Below, one piece after another: positions 31,207 through 40,420 of a stretch of 64,000 bases of DNA. A model generated the notes under the pieces. It was given only the letters and a program-made list of their open reading frames with translations. It did no database searches and was not told the origin of the DNA. The stretch lies in assembly GCF_937127095.1 (NCBI RefSeq), contig NZ_CAKZLP010000054.1:1-64000 (forward strand), given 5' to 3'. The position numbers were made by a program, and so were the translations under genes. The DNA comes from an uncultured Amphritea sp. (lineage in GTDB: Bacteria; Pseudomonadota; Gammaproteobacteria; Pseudomonadales; Balneatricaceae). The first letter of the stretch is position 1. Every line of letters starts with the position of its first letter.

Positions 31207-32019
31207 TTAGTCCTGACTGATAGAGATATTCGGCATCGCTTGCTGCACACCACTCCGACTTTTCAGCGCTTCAACGACCTGACGCGCAGTCGCACGGTAG
31301 ATTGCGGATTCAGCACCGTCAGGGTCCGCCACCAAAGTAGGCTTACCACTATCAACGGCTTCTCGAATCGACATTTTAAGCGGCAACTGGCCCAGTAAAG
31401 GCGCCCCATAAGTGCGGGACAGATCCTCACCACCGCCACTGCCAAAGATCGCCTCTGCATGACCACACTGACTACAGATATGCACACTCATATTCTCAAC
31501 AATACCAAGCACCGGAATATCCACCTTGCGAAACATCTCAATCCCCTTCCGGGCATCCAGCAACGCGATATCCTGCGGTGTAGTCACAATCACGGCGCCG
31601 CTCACAGGCAGTTTCTGGGATATTGTCAGCTGAATATCACCGGTGCCCGGCGGCATATCAATAAACAGAAAATCAAGATCTCCCCACAGGGTCTGGGTAA
31701 CTAGCTGCTGCAACGCGCCACTGGCCATCGGGCCGCGCCATACCATCGGTTGCGAGTCATCAATCAGAAAAGCGATGGACATCACTTCCAGTCCATGCGC
31801 CATTACTGGTTTCATCGCGTTTTCACCGGAGGGCTCCGGACGAGTTTTCGGTGCAACGCCCAGCATCGTCCCCATACTCGGACCATAGATATCGGCATCG
31901 AGAATACCCACACGATAGCCTTCTGCCGCCATTGCCAATGCCAGATTAACGGTCGTTGTAGATTTACCTACGCCTCCTTTACCGGACGCGACAGCAACAA
32001 TATTCTTAATATTTTGCAT
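31207..32019 (-). CDS. Mrp/ApbC-type iron-sulfur carrier ATPase
   Basis: 270 residues of the ParA/MinD-like P-loop family that delivers Fe-S clusters. Walker A with the deviant lysine is ASGKGGVGKST near residue 11. The Mrp signature DADIYGPSMG follows, then FLFIDMPPGTGDIQLT. The cluster-binding CxxC is in VHICSQCGHAE. Common Mrp proteins are about 360 residues; this one lacks the N-terminal MIP18/DUF59 domain, a known shorter form, and the start codon here is natural. No decay is visible. Confidence 0.92.
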   Translation of the reverse strand: MQNIKNIVAVASGKGGVGKSTTTVNLALAMAAEGYRVGILDADIYGPSMGTMLGVAPKTRPEPSGENAMKPVMAHGLEVMSIAFLIDDSQPMVWRGPMASGALQQLVTQTLWGDLDFLFIDMPPGTGDIQLTISQKLPVSGAVIVTTPQDIALLDARKGIEMFRKVDIPVLGIVENMSVHICSQCGHAEAIFGSGGGEDLSRTYGAPLLGQLPLKMSIREAVDSGKPTLVADPDGAESAIYRATARQVVEALKSRSGVQQAMPNISISQD

Positions 32020-32175
32020 GAAATAACACCTTAGCCTGTGGCTTTACTGTGCATGTAAACAATAAAAATTATTAACCAACCATATTAGTCAGGTATTATG
32101 CATGAAGCTGTGGAAAACCTCCAGATACAGAAAGCTCCAAACACACTATGGTGCCACAATTTAAGATCTGTTGAC

Positions 32176-32721
32176 TCACTCTTTATAAGCTTCAACCTTA
32201 AAAGCATCGATTTTGTACCCGGAAGAGCCAAGCTCGTGCGTTGTCGTTTTAACACTTAGCTTACCGACAATCCAGACCGCATCATAAAGGTTCTCAACAT
32301 TAACACCCGGCTCGTAGGTCACATGAATAATCTGATTGGAAGGCGGTGGCGGCACATGAATACAGGCACCGAAATAGGGCACCAGAAAGAACTCGGTCAC
32401 CTTTAAGCCCTCCTCCACCAGCGGTACGACAAAGCCTGGGATACGAACCATTTTGCCGTCCATCTCCGGAACAACCGGCGCCGAGCTCAACGCCTCCATC
32501 ATCACTTTCAGCTTTATCTCAGCCATGGGATCATAGTCATCCAGTGATGAGAACTGACTGGTATCAAAGATTTCCATCGGTGAATAGTCAGCGGGCATCA
32601 GAATATCCCACTCAATCGTCTCAACCTGTTCGCCATTAACCGTTTCAGCCTTCACCGGCGCCACACAGACAATTACCATCAGAGACAACAGAGCAATTAT
32701 TTTATGCATTATTTTCCTCAT
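32176..32721 (-). CDS. DUF3299 periplasmic protein of the zinc operon
   Basis: 181 residues with a signal peptide (cleavage near APVKA). The body matches the DUF3299 pattern: MVRIPGFVVPLVEEG followed by VTEFFLVPYFGACIHVPPPPSNQIIHV, where Cys and His residues could bind metal. It is the last gene of a four-gene operon with a DUF2796 protein and an ABC transporter, separated from the permease by nine bases. The equivalent cluster in Vibrio (zrgABCDE) is linked to zinc uptake. Confidence 0.82.
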   Translation of the reverse strand: MRKIMHKIIALLSLMVIVCVAPVKAETVNGEQVETIEWDILMPADYSPMEIFDTSQFSSLDDYDPMAEIKLKVMMEALSSAPVVPEMDGKMVRIPGFVVPLVEEGLKVTEFFLVPYFGACIHVPPPPSNQIIHVTYEPGVNVENLYDAVWIVGKLSVKTTTHELGSSGYKIDAFKVEAYKE

Positions 32722-32730
32722 TTACCCTTC

Positions 32731-33996
32731 TTACAAACGCACGGTCATGCCATCGGCAAGACTATATCGATAAGCACCATAGCCCGGCAACAGCCCACAC
32801 AAAAGCCCCGTTATAAAGACTAGCGACAGCAATTTAAGTTCATATAGTCCAGGCAGGCTTAGCTCTAAAAAGAGACCAAAGTGGTTTTCAATAAAAGGGA
32901 TGGAAATGGCTAGTCCACCATAGAGAAAAATCAGCGACAGCAAAATGCCCGATAGCGTCAACCCACCGGTCTCCAGCACCAGCAGCAAGCATACCTGCCA
33001 GGGTCGCGCGCCAACCGCTCGCAAAATCGCCATCTCACGCCGACGTTCATTCAAACTGGTCAGCAACGCTGTCAGCATCCCAAACAAGCCCGTGGCGACG
33101 ACAAACCCGGAGATAATTAACAGGGTACTTTCAACGATACCAAGCATGCTCCAGAGTTCCTGCAGCGCCACGCCGGGCAGGATTGCCTGCAACGCCTCTT
33201 TGCGGTAGTTGTTAATGGACCGTTGCAGCTGAAATGTCGACATTTTTGACTTTAACCCAACCAGAATCGCAGTGATCTGTTTTGGCTCCAACTTACGTTC
33301 AGATACTGGGGTCGTGCCCCCGGAACCGGGTATATAACTGCCCGACTGCCAATCGATATGGATAGCCTCTATCGCAGCAAGACTAACATGCAGCGTACGA
33401 TCCAGAGGCGTCCCGGTTGGCTCAAGAATACCGACAACCGTAAAAGGCTGGTCCTCATGTTTGCTGAAGCTGGTAGTGCCAGTGCCATGACTAATCACAA
33501 CCTTCTGACCTAGCTGATAATTCAGTTGTTTCGCTACCTCGGCCCCCAACACCACATCATGCAGGGCTTCAAACGGCTGCCCGTCGCGAAAGGCTAAGGT
33601 GTGTTTGCGTCCATAGCGGTAGTGTTTAAAGTAGTCGGCGGTAGTCCCCAGCACCCGGTAACCCCGATGCGAGTCGCCCAGTACCATAGGGATCGTCCAC
33701 TCCACTTTTGGCTGGGATGCGATCTCCTGATAACTCTGCCAACTGATATTATTGGTGGCATTACCTATGCGGAAAACGGAATAGAGCAATAATTGAACAG
33801 ACCCGGATCGCGCTCCGACAATCAGGTCAGTACCCGAAATGGTAGAACTAAAGCTACTCTTCGCTTCTGTTCTGATTTTTTCTACCCCGAGCAGCAACGC
33901 GACGCTAACAGAGATAGAGATCACCGTCATAATCGCTGTCAGACGCCGGTTATAGAGGCTGCGCAATGCCAGCATTAAAACAACTTTCACAGGCAC
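32731..33996 (-). CDS. ABC transporter permease, FtsX/MacB type
   Basis: 421 residues. One N-terminal membrane helix (AIMTVISISVSVALLLGVE) leads into a large extracytoplasmic MacB_PCD domain. A FtsX domain with three helices near 285-420 carries LNERRREMAILRAVGARPWQV. This architecture is a mechanotransmission type rather than an importer channel. Its gene overlaps the ATPase gene by 10 bases. It is the membrane partner in the DUF2796/DUF3299 zinc cluster. Confidence 0.88.
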   Translation of the reverse strand: MPVKVVLMLALRSLYNRRLTAIMTVISISVSVALLLGVEKIRTEAKSSFSSTISGTDLIVGARSGSVQLLLYSVFRIGNATNNISWQSYQEIASQPKVEWTIPMVLGDSHRGYRVLGTTADYFKHYRYGRKHTLAFRDGQPFEALHDVVLGAEVAKQLNYQLGQKVVISHGTGTTSFSKHEDQPFTVVGILEPTGTPLDRTLHVSLAAIEAIHIDWQSGSYIPGSGGTTPVSERKLEPKQITAILVGLKSKMSTFQLQRSINNYRKEALQAILPGVALQELWSMLGIVESTLLIISGFVVATGLFGMLTALLTSLNERRREMAILRAVGARPWQVCLLLVLETGGLTLSGILLSLIFLYGGLAISIPFIENHFGLFLELSLPGLYELKLLSLVFITGLLCGLLPGYGAYRYSLADGMTVRL

Positions 33997-34727
33997 TCCT
34001 TTGCATGATTAATATCACCCAATGAAACTATCTGACTAAAGTGCGCTTCCAACGAGCGGTCATGGCTGACAAAAACCAGCGTACTCCCGGACAGTTCACA
34101 TTCACTGATCAGCAGATTAAGAAACCCGTCACGGCTATCGCTGTCCAGCGCGGAGGTTGGCTCGTCTGCGACAACCAGCTCAGGGCTACCAATCAACGCC
34201 CTGGCCACAGCCACCCGTTGCTGCTGGCCAATACTAAGCCGTGTCACCCCTCTGCCATGCAACACATCACTGGCTATTCCCAGATGCTCCAGCAGGTGTA
34301 TCGCAGCATTCTCGAGTGACCCATAACGTGCAGTTGCCCGCGCTTTACGTCGTGTTGAAAACCGACAGGGCAACATCACATTATCCAGCACCGAAAGATA
34401 GGGAAGCAGATTAAACTGTTGAAAGATCAATCCTAGATGATCAGCCCTGAAGTTATCTCTCCAGGCGCTGCCATGATGATGCAGAGGCTGTCCTAATACG
34501 CTGACACGCCCCTGCTGTGGGGTATGTATTCCAGCGATCAGATTAAGCAGCGTACTTTTGCCACTCCCCGAAGGGCCTTTCAGAAAAACTCGTTCACCTG
34601 CGGCAACGGTTAGCGCAGGAATATCCAGAACAGGCGGGCTATCCGGCCAGCCAAACACGACATTATCGAGCTGAATGATTGCGTCCGGTATAGCGTCCAT
34701 CGGCGCCAAACTTAAAAGTTTATCCAT
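33987..34727 (-). CDS. ABC transporter ATP-binding protein, LolD/MacB type
   Basis: 246 residues with Walker A GPSGSGKST, Q-loop in LGLIFQQFNLLPYL, the signature LSIGQQQRVAVARAL (variant LSIGQ), Walker B LVVADEPTSALD, and the H-switch FVSHD. It energises the FtsX-type permease that overlaps its 3' end. Its start overlaps the DUF2796 stop by 16 bases, so it is firmly in the operon. Confidence 0.92.
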   Translation of the reverse strand: MDKLLSLAPMDAIPDAIIQLDNVVFGWPDSPPVLDIPALTVAAGERVFLKGPSGSGKSTLLNLIAGIHTPQQGRVSVLGQPLHHHGSAWRDNFRADHLGLIFQQFNLLPYLSVLDNVMLPCRFSTRRKARATARYGSLENAAIHLLEHLGIASDVLHGRGVTRLSIGQQQRVAVARALIGSPELVVADEPTSALDSDSRDGFLNLLISECELSGSTLVFVSHDRSLEAHFSQIVSLGDINHAKECL

Positions 34728-35293
34728 CTGTTGTCTTCATCTAGCTGCTGGTAACTTTGACCAGAAGGACCAATTAGCTGAACCTGCAGCTGTTTCATCT
34801 GTGGGTAATATTCAAACAGCTCAACGGAGAAACCCTTCAGCAACGCGGGAGAGCCGCAATGAAACTGATATGACAGCTGAAAATCGCTATGATTATCTCC
34901 GTCATGGCCAGAATCTGCTTGATGACCTGTCTCATGGTCGTGACTCGCTTCATGGTCATGATCTGTCTCATGATCGTCCATCATGGTCGTTTGAACCTCT
35001 GCCAGATCTGCCAGACAGGCAGAACCGTCAGGAAAAACAAACAACTGTTCTGGTTTTTTTAGTTGCCCAATCACAGAGATCAGAGCATCCTTCTGCTGCT
35101 TATCAGCTGGAGCATGCTCAAAGCCAACGATATTGGCCGCTGGAGAGTTAATCTCTATCTGCAATGCCTTGCCTTCTAACACCACTGTCATGACGGCCTT
35201 ACCATGCTCATGGCTCTCGAACTGTCGCTCAATCCCCTCAGCAACCACAACGGGCGCAACCAGTGCTAACAACACCCCACTCAACAGTTTCAT
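34712..35293 (-). CDS. DUF2796 zinc-binding periplasmic protein (ZrgA-like)
   Basis: 193 residues from the ATG at 35293 (MKLLSGVLLALVAPVVVAEG, a clear signal peptide); a GTG at 35302 is possible. The body has the DUF2796 pattern (ESHEHGKAVMTVVLEGKALQIEINSPAANIVGFEHAP). Near residues 105-135 is a histidine-aspartate linker with repeated DHE/DHD units, typical of zinc binding, followed by the C-terminal FHCGSPALL strand. It opens a four-gene operon and stands behind a Zur-type box. Confidence 0.87.
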   Translation of the reverse strand: MKLLSGVLLALVAPVVVAEGIERQFESHEHGKAVMTVVLEGKALQIEINSPAANIVGFEHAPADKQQKDALISVIGQLKKPEQLFVFPDGSACLADLAEVQTTMMDDHETDHDHEASHDHETGHQADSGHDGDNHSDFQLSYQFHCGSPALLKGFSVELFEYYPQMKQLQVQLIGPSGQSYQQLDEDNRWINF

Positions 35294-35326
35294 TACCCAC
35301 ACCCTTCGTCTTTACAAAAAAAGGCA

Positions 35327-35343
35327 ATGTTACAGTATAACAT
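35327..35343. promoter_or_regulatory. Zur box upstream of the zinc operon
   Basis: ATGTTACA-G-TATAACAT is a 17-base palindrome with a single mismatch between arms (7 of 8). It closely follows the gammaproteobacterial Zur consensus GTTATA-N-TATAAC core. On the minus strand it includes TATACT, a -10-like hexamer, 34 bases ahead of the DUF2796 ATG. It should repress the operon when zinc is plentiful. Confidence 0.8.
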
Positions 35344-35515
35344 ATCAGTAAGACAACAAACTCAATCATCCAAAAAGCAACCTTCGAGTTCAACACAGGG
35401 AAGGCCATCACACGGCTGAACAACGCCTGACACCAGGGTAACAGCGCAAGGTTTAAGAGGAATAATACAGAGAAGGAACCGGGCCTGAAACAAGACCCGG
35501 TTTAAAAAGCAGCCT

Positions 35516-38500
35516 CTAGCCTGAAACCAGCAACTGCTCCGCAAGTGCTTTTGCCGCCGGATAGTTCGTTTTACCACTGCCCAGTAACGGAATCTCATCA
35601 ACCCGGAACACTTTCGCCGGCAACATCAGTGGCGGAACACCCTGACTGGTCAGGTAGCTTCTGAAGTTATCAACGTCAATATCCGCATCCAGCAGCAATA
35701 TAATCTGCTCGCCTTTACGCTCATCCGGCAGATTAATGGCCACCAGCGCGGCTTCATCATCGACAAGGTGCTTTCTCACCTCCTGCTCAACCGCACCCAG
35801 ACTGATCATCTCTCCACCCAGCTTGGCAAAGCGGGAATAACGATCAACGATCGTGAGGAAGCCGTCTTCATCCAGATGGCCTTTATCGCCACTTTTATAC
35901 CAGCGCAAACCATCCATTTCGACGATTACCTCGGCGGTTTTTTCCGGATTATTCAGATAGCCCTTCATGATCTGGGTGCCCCCGATCAGAATCAGTCCAT
36001 CTTCTCCGGTTGGCAGTTCCTCCAGGGATACGGGATCAACGATGCGGAAAGTCGAACCCGGCAACGCCAGACCCACTGTCCCCGGGCGGGTTCCCACCTG
36101 CACAAACCAGCCATCAACCGACAGATGATCAGGCAGGTTAACACTGGCAACCGGAGTCGTCTCGGTAGAACCATAACCCTCAATAACCGGCACCCGAAAA
36201 CGGGATTCAAACGCCTGCTGCACAGCAGGGTCGAGTCGTTCAGCACCCGCAACCGCCACCCGAATCGACTGTAGCATCAACGGATGAAGCTTCTTGCTTC
36301 GGGTATAGAGACGCAGGAACGTTGAGGTCGCACAGATCATCGTTGCCCGGTATTTCGCCACCCCTTTACCGATGTTTACCGCATCGGTCGGGTCCGGATG
36401 GCAGACCACCGGCAACCCCTCAATCAGCGGCAGGAAGCAGGTTACAGTCAGACCAAAAGCATGAAATAGCGGCAACGTTGCCATAATACAATCGTCTTCA
36501 CGGACATTCAGCACATCGGCAATCTGACGCAGGTTAGCGAGAATATTCCGATGACTGAGCATCACCCCTTTGGGCGCTCCCTCACTGCCGGAAGAGAACA
36601 GGATCGCAGCGGTATCCTCCATCTTCGTGCTGGCTCCCAGCCACCACTGCAGCACAGTTGTTGGCAGCACACTCAGCAAGCCCATCGTCACCATCGCTTC
36701 AGCTTTACCGATCTCCGCCTTGAGATCTTCCATATAGACCACCTGACGCCCTGCAAACAGGGCTTCAGGGTCAAGCCCACGGGCTTTGAGTTTGTTAACA
36801 AACTTGTGCGCCGTGACGACCGTCTTAACCTCGGCCTGCTCCAGCGCCGCCAGCTGCGCCGACTCAGTCGCGGTAAAATTAATATTAACCAGCGTCCGTC
36901 CGGCAAACAGCGCAGCCAGATTGGCTATCGCTCCGGCACTTGAGGTGGGTAACAGCAGCCCCATGCGCTGTCCCGGTGTTTTTTTCAACCGCTGACTAAA
37001 CAGCACCACAGCAGTCAGTAAGCGACGATAACTTAACGGCTCCCCCTGAACATCGGTAATCGCCATATCAGACATAGCACTCTTGGCGGTATGAATGAAA
37101 CTCTGTGGCAGCGGCTGAAGTGTGCCGGTATAGCGCTCCCAGGTATGAATCGACAGCTCGGTTACTTTCTTTTTGACCTCAGAGGCACTGCTGCTGATCG
37201 GCATTGGCTGACCGTAAGCAACGATTACATCGCGCTTCAGGCCACCGCGGCGAATCATTTTCATCTTATCGGTTGAGCGGGAGAAGCGGCTGCCCCACAG
37301 TCCCCGCAGATAGAAGGGAACTATCACCCCCTCAGCCTCTTCACAGGCGCGCTCAAAACCCTTTTTAAACTCACCGATCTGACCGGTGTGACTGATCGCC
37401 CCTTCAGGGAAAAGGCACACCACTTGCCCGGCACTGATCAGTTCACCGACTGTTTGCAGCGCCTCACGGCTATGACCGCTGGAGATCGGAATCACCCGGT
37501 ACATCGACATAAACCACTTCAGGTACCAGCGCTCATAGATTGAACGTTCCATGACGAAATGAATATGACGGGGACAGGCCATCTGAATCATCGCCCAGTC
37601 CAGCCAGCTGATATGATTTCCCAATAGTAATACCCCCTGACCAGCACGGGGCAGATTTTCAAACCCCAATACCTGCAAGTTGTATTTACGCTTGATCAGA
37701 CCCGCCACCAGTACCCGCACCAGCGCCTGCGGCAACATCCTGATAGCAAATAGCGCCGCGACAACACCCATCAAAGCCAGCAGCCAGAGCAACCAGAGAC
37801 CATCAATCCCGGCCCAGGCGAACAACACGGTCAACGAGAGAAAACCGAGCATCGCTATATTCTGAATGAAGTTACTGCCCGCCAGCACTTTGCCGGTCTC
37901 TTTGCCGCTGGCATTAAACTGAATCAGTGCCTGTAGCGGTACATTTAACAGCGCACCACTGAGCCCGATCAGAAAGAACACCATCGCCTGATAGAACACC
38001 GATGAAACCTGCGGCAACAGAACCAGCCCTGCCGCTACGCCTACAGCCCCCAACGGGATCAGGCCAATATTGATATAGTGGGGCGACCAGCGTCCGGCCA
38101 GCACCGACCCCACCATAATACCCACACCCGCGAGCGCCATCGTGCCCTGAATGATAAAGGTGTTATGGATGCCATGATGAGATTCAGCCACCGCAGGAAA
38201 CACCGCCAACATCACTTGACTGACCGACCAGAACAGCGCCACACCGATGATTGATAACCAGATAGTCCGGTTATGGTAGATCATCGACAGATTACGGGTC
38301 AGCGTCTTGCCACTGCGGTAGGCCTGCCAGTCATAGCTGACCTGATGATCTGTTTCACGGGTTTTCGGCAAGCGATACGCCAGCACCAGCTCAAACACCG
38401 AGCCAATCACCAGCAACCAGCCTAACGGCGCGATCATCTCCAGGCTTTGCTCTGGCGAGAGCTGAAAAGCCCCGTCAACACGGATCTCAAACAACAAAGA

Positions 38501-38974
38501 AAACACCGCGATACCGGTCAGAATAGCGATCATGGTCACCGCCTGAACCCAGCCGTTACCTTCGGTAATGTTCTCTTCGCCGACTAATTCACGAATAAAT
38601 CCATATTTAGCCGGCGAGTAAAATGCACTTTGCAACGCCAGTATGAAGGTGAGCGCAAAGGCGGCAATAAACCACCCCTGAAAATAACTCAGGGTAATCA
38701 ACAGCGTGACACCCACGGCCGCCCAGGCAGAAAATTTCATCACCCGGTTTTTCGGGTACTTATCCGCCAGAAACCCCGCCGGGGTAAACAACATGATGAA
38801 CGGCAGCAAAATCAATCCATTGACTACCGCCGTCAGCACGATCTGCAGATCGCCGTCATACGCTTTAAACAGGGTGTTTTGAATAATGATCTTATGCCCA
38901 AGATCGACAAAGGCATTGATAAAGGCGATGGCAATAAAGGCCAGAAAACCATTGATGCGAAGAAGTGCTGACAT
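35516..38974 (-). CDS. LplT-Aas fusion: lysophospholipid transporter, acyltransferase and acyl-ACP synthetase
   Basis: 1152 residues from the ATG at 38974 (GGGAG upstream; a start at 39004 would add ten). Residues 1-400 form an MFS transporter with about 12 helices (LplT-like). About 435-620 form a PlsC-type acyltransferase with the HX4D motif GNHISWLDWA and FPEGAISHTGQIGEFKKG. About 640-1150 form an AMP-forming acyl-ACP synthetase with ILFSSGSEGAPKGVMLSH. Together they flip lysophosphatidylethanolamine inward and reacylate it. In E. coli these are two genes (lplT, aas); the fusion occurs in several marine gammaproteobacteria. It is a single-gene unit. Confidence 0.93.
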   Translation of the reverse strand: MSALLRINGFLAFIAIAFINAFVDLGHKIIIQNTLFKAYDGDLQIVLTAVVNGLILLPFIMLFTPAGFLADKYPKNRVMKFSAWAAVGVTLLITLSYFQGWFIAAFALTFILALQSAFYSPAKYGFIRELVGEENITEGNGWVQAVTMIAILTGIAVFSLLFEIRVDGAFQLSPEQSLEMIAPLGWLLVIGSVFELVLAYRLPKTRETDHQVSYDWQAYRSGKTLTRNLSMIYHNRTIWLSIIGVALFWSVSQVMLAVFPAVAESHHGIHNTFIIQGTMALAGVGIMVGSVLAGRWSPHYINIGLIPLGAVGVAAGLVLLPQVSSVFYQAMVFFLIGLSGALLNVPLQALIQFNASGKETGKVLAGSNFIQNIAMLGFLSLTVLFAWAGIDGLWLLWLLALMGVVAALFAIRMLPQALVRVLVAGLIKRKYNLQVLGFENLPRAGQGVLLLGNHISWLDWAMIQMACPRHIHFVMERSIYERWYLKWFMSMYRVIPISSGHSREALQTVGELISAGQVVCLFPEGAISHTGQIGEFKKGFERACEEAEGVIVPFYLRGLWGSRFSRSTDKMKMIRRGGLKRDVIVAYGQPMPISSSASEVKKKVTELSIHTWERYTGTLQPLPQSFIHTAKSAMSDMAITDVQGEPLSYRRLLTAVVLFSQRLKKTPGQRMGLLLPTSSAGAIANLAALFAGRTLVNINFTATESAQLAALEQAEVKTVVTAHKFVNKLKARGLDPEALFAGRQVVYMEDLKAEIGKAEAMVTMGLLSVLPTTVLQWWLGASTKMEDTAAILFSSGSEGAPKGVMLSHRNILANLRQIADVLNVREDDCIMATLPLFHAFGLTVTCFLPLIEGLPVVCHPDPTDAVNIGKGVAKYRATMICATSTFLRLYTRSKKLHPLMLQSIRVAVAGAERLDPAVQQAFESRFRVPVIEGYGSTETTPVASVNLPDHLSVDGWFVQVGTRPGTVGLALPGSTFRIVDPVSLEELPTGEDGLILIGGTQIMKGYLNNPEKTAEVIVEMDGLRWYKSGDKGHLDEDGFLTIVDRYSRFAKLGGEMISLGAVEQEVRKHLVDDEAALVAINLPDERKGEQIILLLDADIDVDNFRSYLTSQGVPPLMLPAKVFRVDEIPLLGSGKTNYPAAKALAEQLLVSG

Positions 38975-39209
38975 CCTACTCTCCCTGATAGAACGATGAA
39001 GCAACTGATAATACCGGTGACGTGATCACCGGCGCTGAAATTTTAGTCCTGAGCATAACACTACCTCCCGATAAAGTGATCTCGAAAGTATCTTTTTATC
39101 GTCCAAGTAACACTATCTCCACAGTAACAGTATCAAAATACAATACTTAAAGTGCTAAATCCGGGTTCTCCATCACATGCTCAATGGATTATTCATCCCT
39201 TTGCTATCG

Positions 39210-40304
39210 TTACTTCCGTGTCAGATAGACACCACATTCAAGATGATGGGTATAGGGGAACTGATCAAACAGGGCAAAACGCTGCAAAGTATGGGTAACG
39301 GTAAGCTGTTTGAGGTTCTCGTGCAGTGTTTCCGGGTTGCAGGAGATATAGACAATATTGTCATACTCAGCCACCTGTTTTACGGTTTCGTCGTCCAGAC
39401 CACTGCGCGGAGGATCAACCAGGACGGTACTGAAATTGTAGTGGGTCAGATCAACACCGCTCTGTTTCAGGCGGCGAAATTCACGCACCCCCTGCAACGC
39501 CTGGGAAAACTCCTCACTGGACATCCGCAGGATTTTCACATTATCGACCTGGTTAGCAGCAATATTGTATTGCGCCGCATCGACAGACACTTTGGCGATC
39601 TCGGTCGCAATGACCTGGCCAAAATTTTGCGCCAGCGCCATGGTGAAGTTGCCGTTACCACAATACAGCTCCACCAGGTCACCACCCGCATCACGGGTTA
39701 CATCCAATGCCCACTCCAACATCTTAATGCACACCCCGCCATTGGGTTGCGTGAAGCTGTTTTCGACCTGTTTATAGATCAGTTCACGACCACCAAGCTG
39801 CATCTTCTCCAGCGCATAATCCTGATCCATTACAATCTTGGTTTTACGACTACGGCCGATAAAATGGATACCGAAATGATCTTTTAGTTTTTTTGCTTCC
39901 TCTATCCAGGCCTCATCAAGTGCTTTATGGTAAAGCAGACTGATAATCACCTCACCGGACAGCGTACTGAGAAAATCCACCTGAAACAGGCGACGGCGCA
40001 GCAACTCATTAGGGCGCAGATAATTCAGCAGTTCAAACATCACCTGCTGAATCGGCTCAGACACCATGGGACAGGTCTCGAGGCGGCTATGCTGATGCTT
40101 ATCACCCGGCTGGAACATCACATAGTAAAGGTCATCACCTTCGTGCCACACCCGAAACTCGGCCCGCAGTCGATAGGCGGTTTTTGCCGACTCAAACAGC
40201 TCAATGCCGGGCAGATTAAAGTCAGCAAACTGCTGTTCGATGTCAGATTTTTTTTCGCTCAGCTGAGCATCATACTGGGACGGATCAACAACAGGCAGTG
40301 CCAT
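39210..40304 (-). CDS. trmA: tRNA (uracil-5-)-methyltransferase TrmA
   Basis: 364 residues. It forms m5U54 in the T arm of tRNA using SAM. Visible motifs are [18 protein letters not shown] (SAM loop), [13 protein letters not shown] and YISCNPETL with the catalytic Cys, and the base Glu in HHLECGVYL near the C-terminus. Length matches E. coli TrmA (366). It stands alone between lplT-aas and an HDOD gene. Confidence 0.97.
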   Translation of the reverse strand: MALPVVDPSQYDAQLSEKKSDIEQQFADFNLPGIELFESAKTAYRLRAEFRVWHEGDDLYYVMFQPGDKHQHSRLETCPMVSEPIQQVMFELLNYLRPNELLRRRLFQVDFLSTLSGEVIISLLYHKALDEAWIEEAKKLKDHFGIHFIGRSRKTKIVMDQDYALEKMQLGGRELIYKQVENSFTQPNGGVCIKMLEWALDVTRDAGGDLVELYCGNGNFTMALAQNFGQVIATEIAKVSVDAAQYNIAANQVDNVKILRMSSEEFSQALQGVREFRRLKQSGVDLTHYNFSTVLVDPPRSGLDDETVKQVAEYDNIVYISCNPETLHENLKQLTVTHTLQRFALFDQFPYTHHLECGVYLTRK

Positions 40305-40420
40305 CTAAACCTCGGAATATAGAAACAAAACAGGCCGCGCATTCTATCAGCCTGCCCCCATCACTCCAAGCTTTCCCGACAAGCACTCACTCATTTCCAG
40401 GGATTAGTTCAGAAACCGGT

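Noticed and set aside
31207..32019. Mrp gene as a truncated pseudogene because it is 270 residues long
   Set aside because: All nucleotide-binding and CxxC motifs are present and the start is natural. Forms without the N-terminal domain are known.
35477..35502. ACCGGGC...GACCCGGT hairpin as terminator of lplT-aas
   Set aside because: The A/T tract is on the wrong side for a minus-strand terminator and is short. It is left as an unassigned hairpin.
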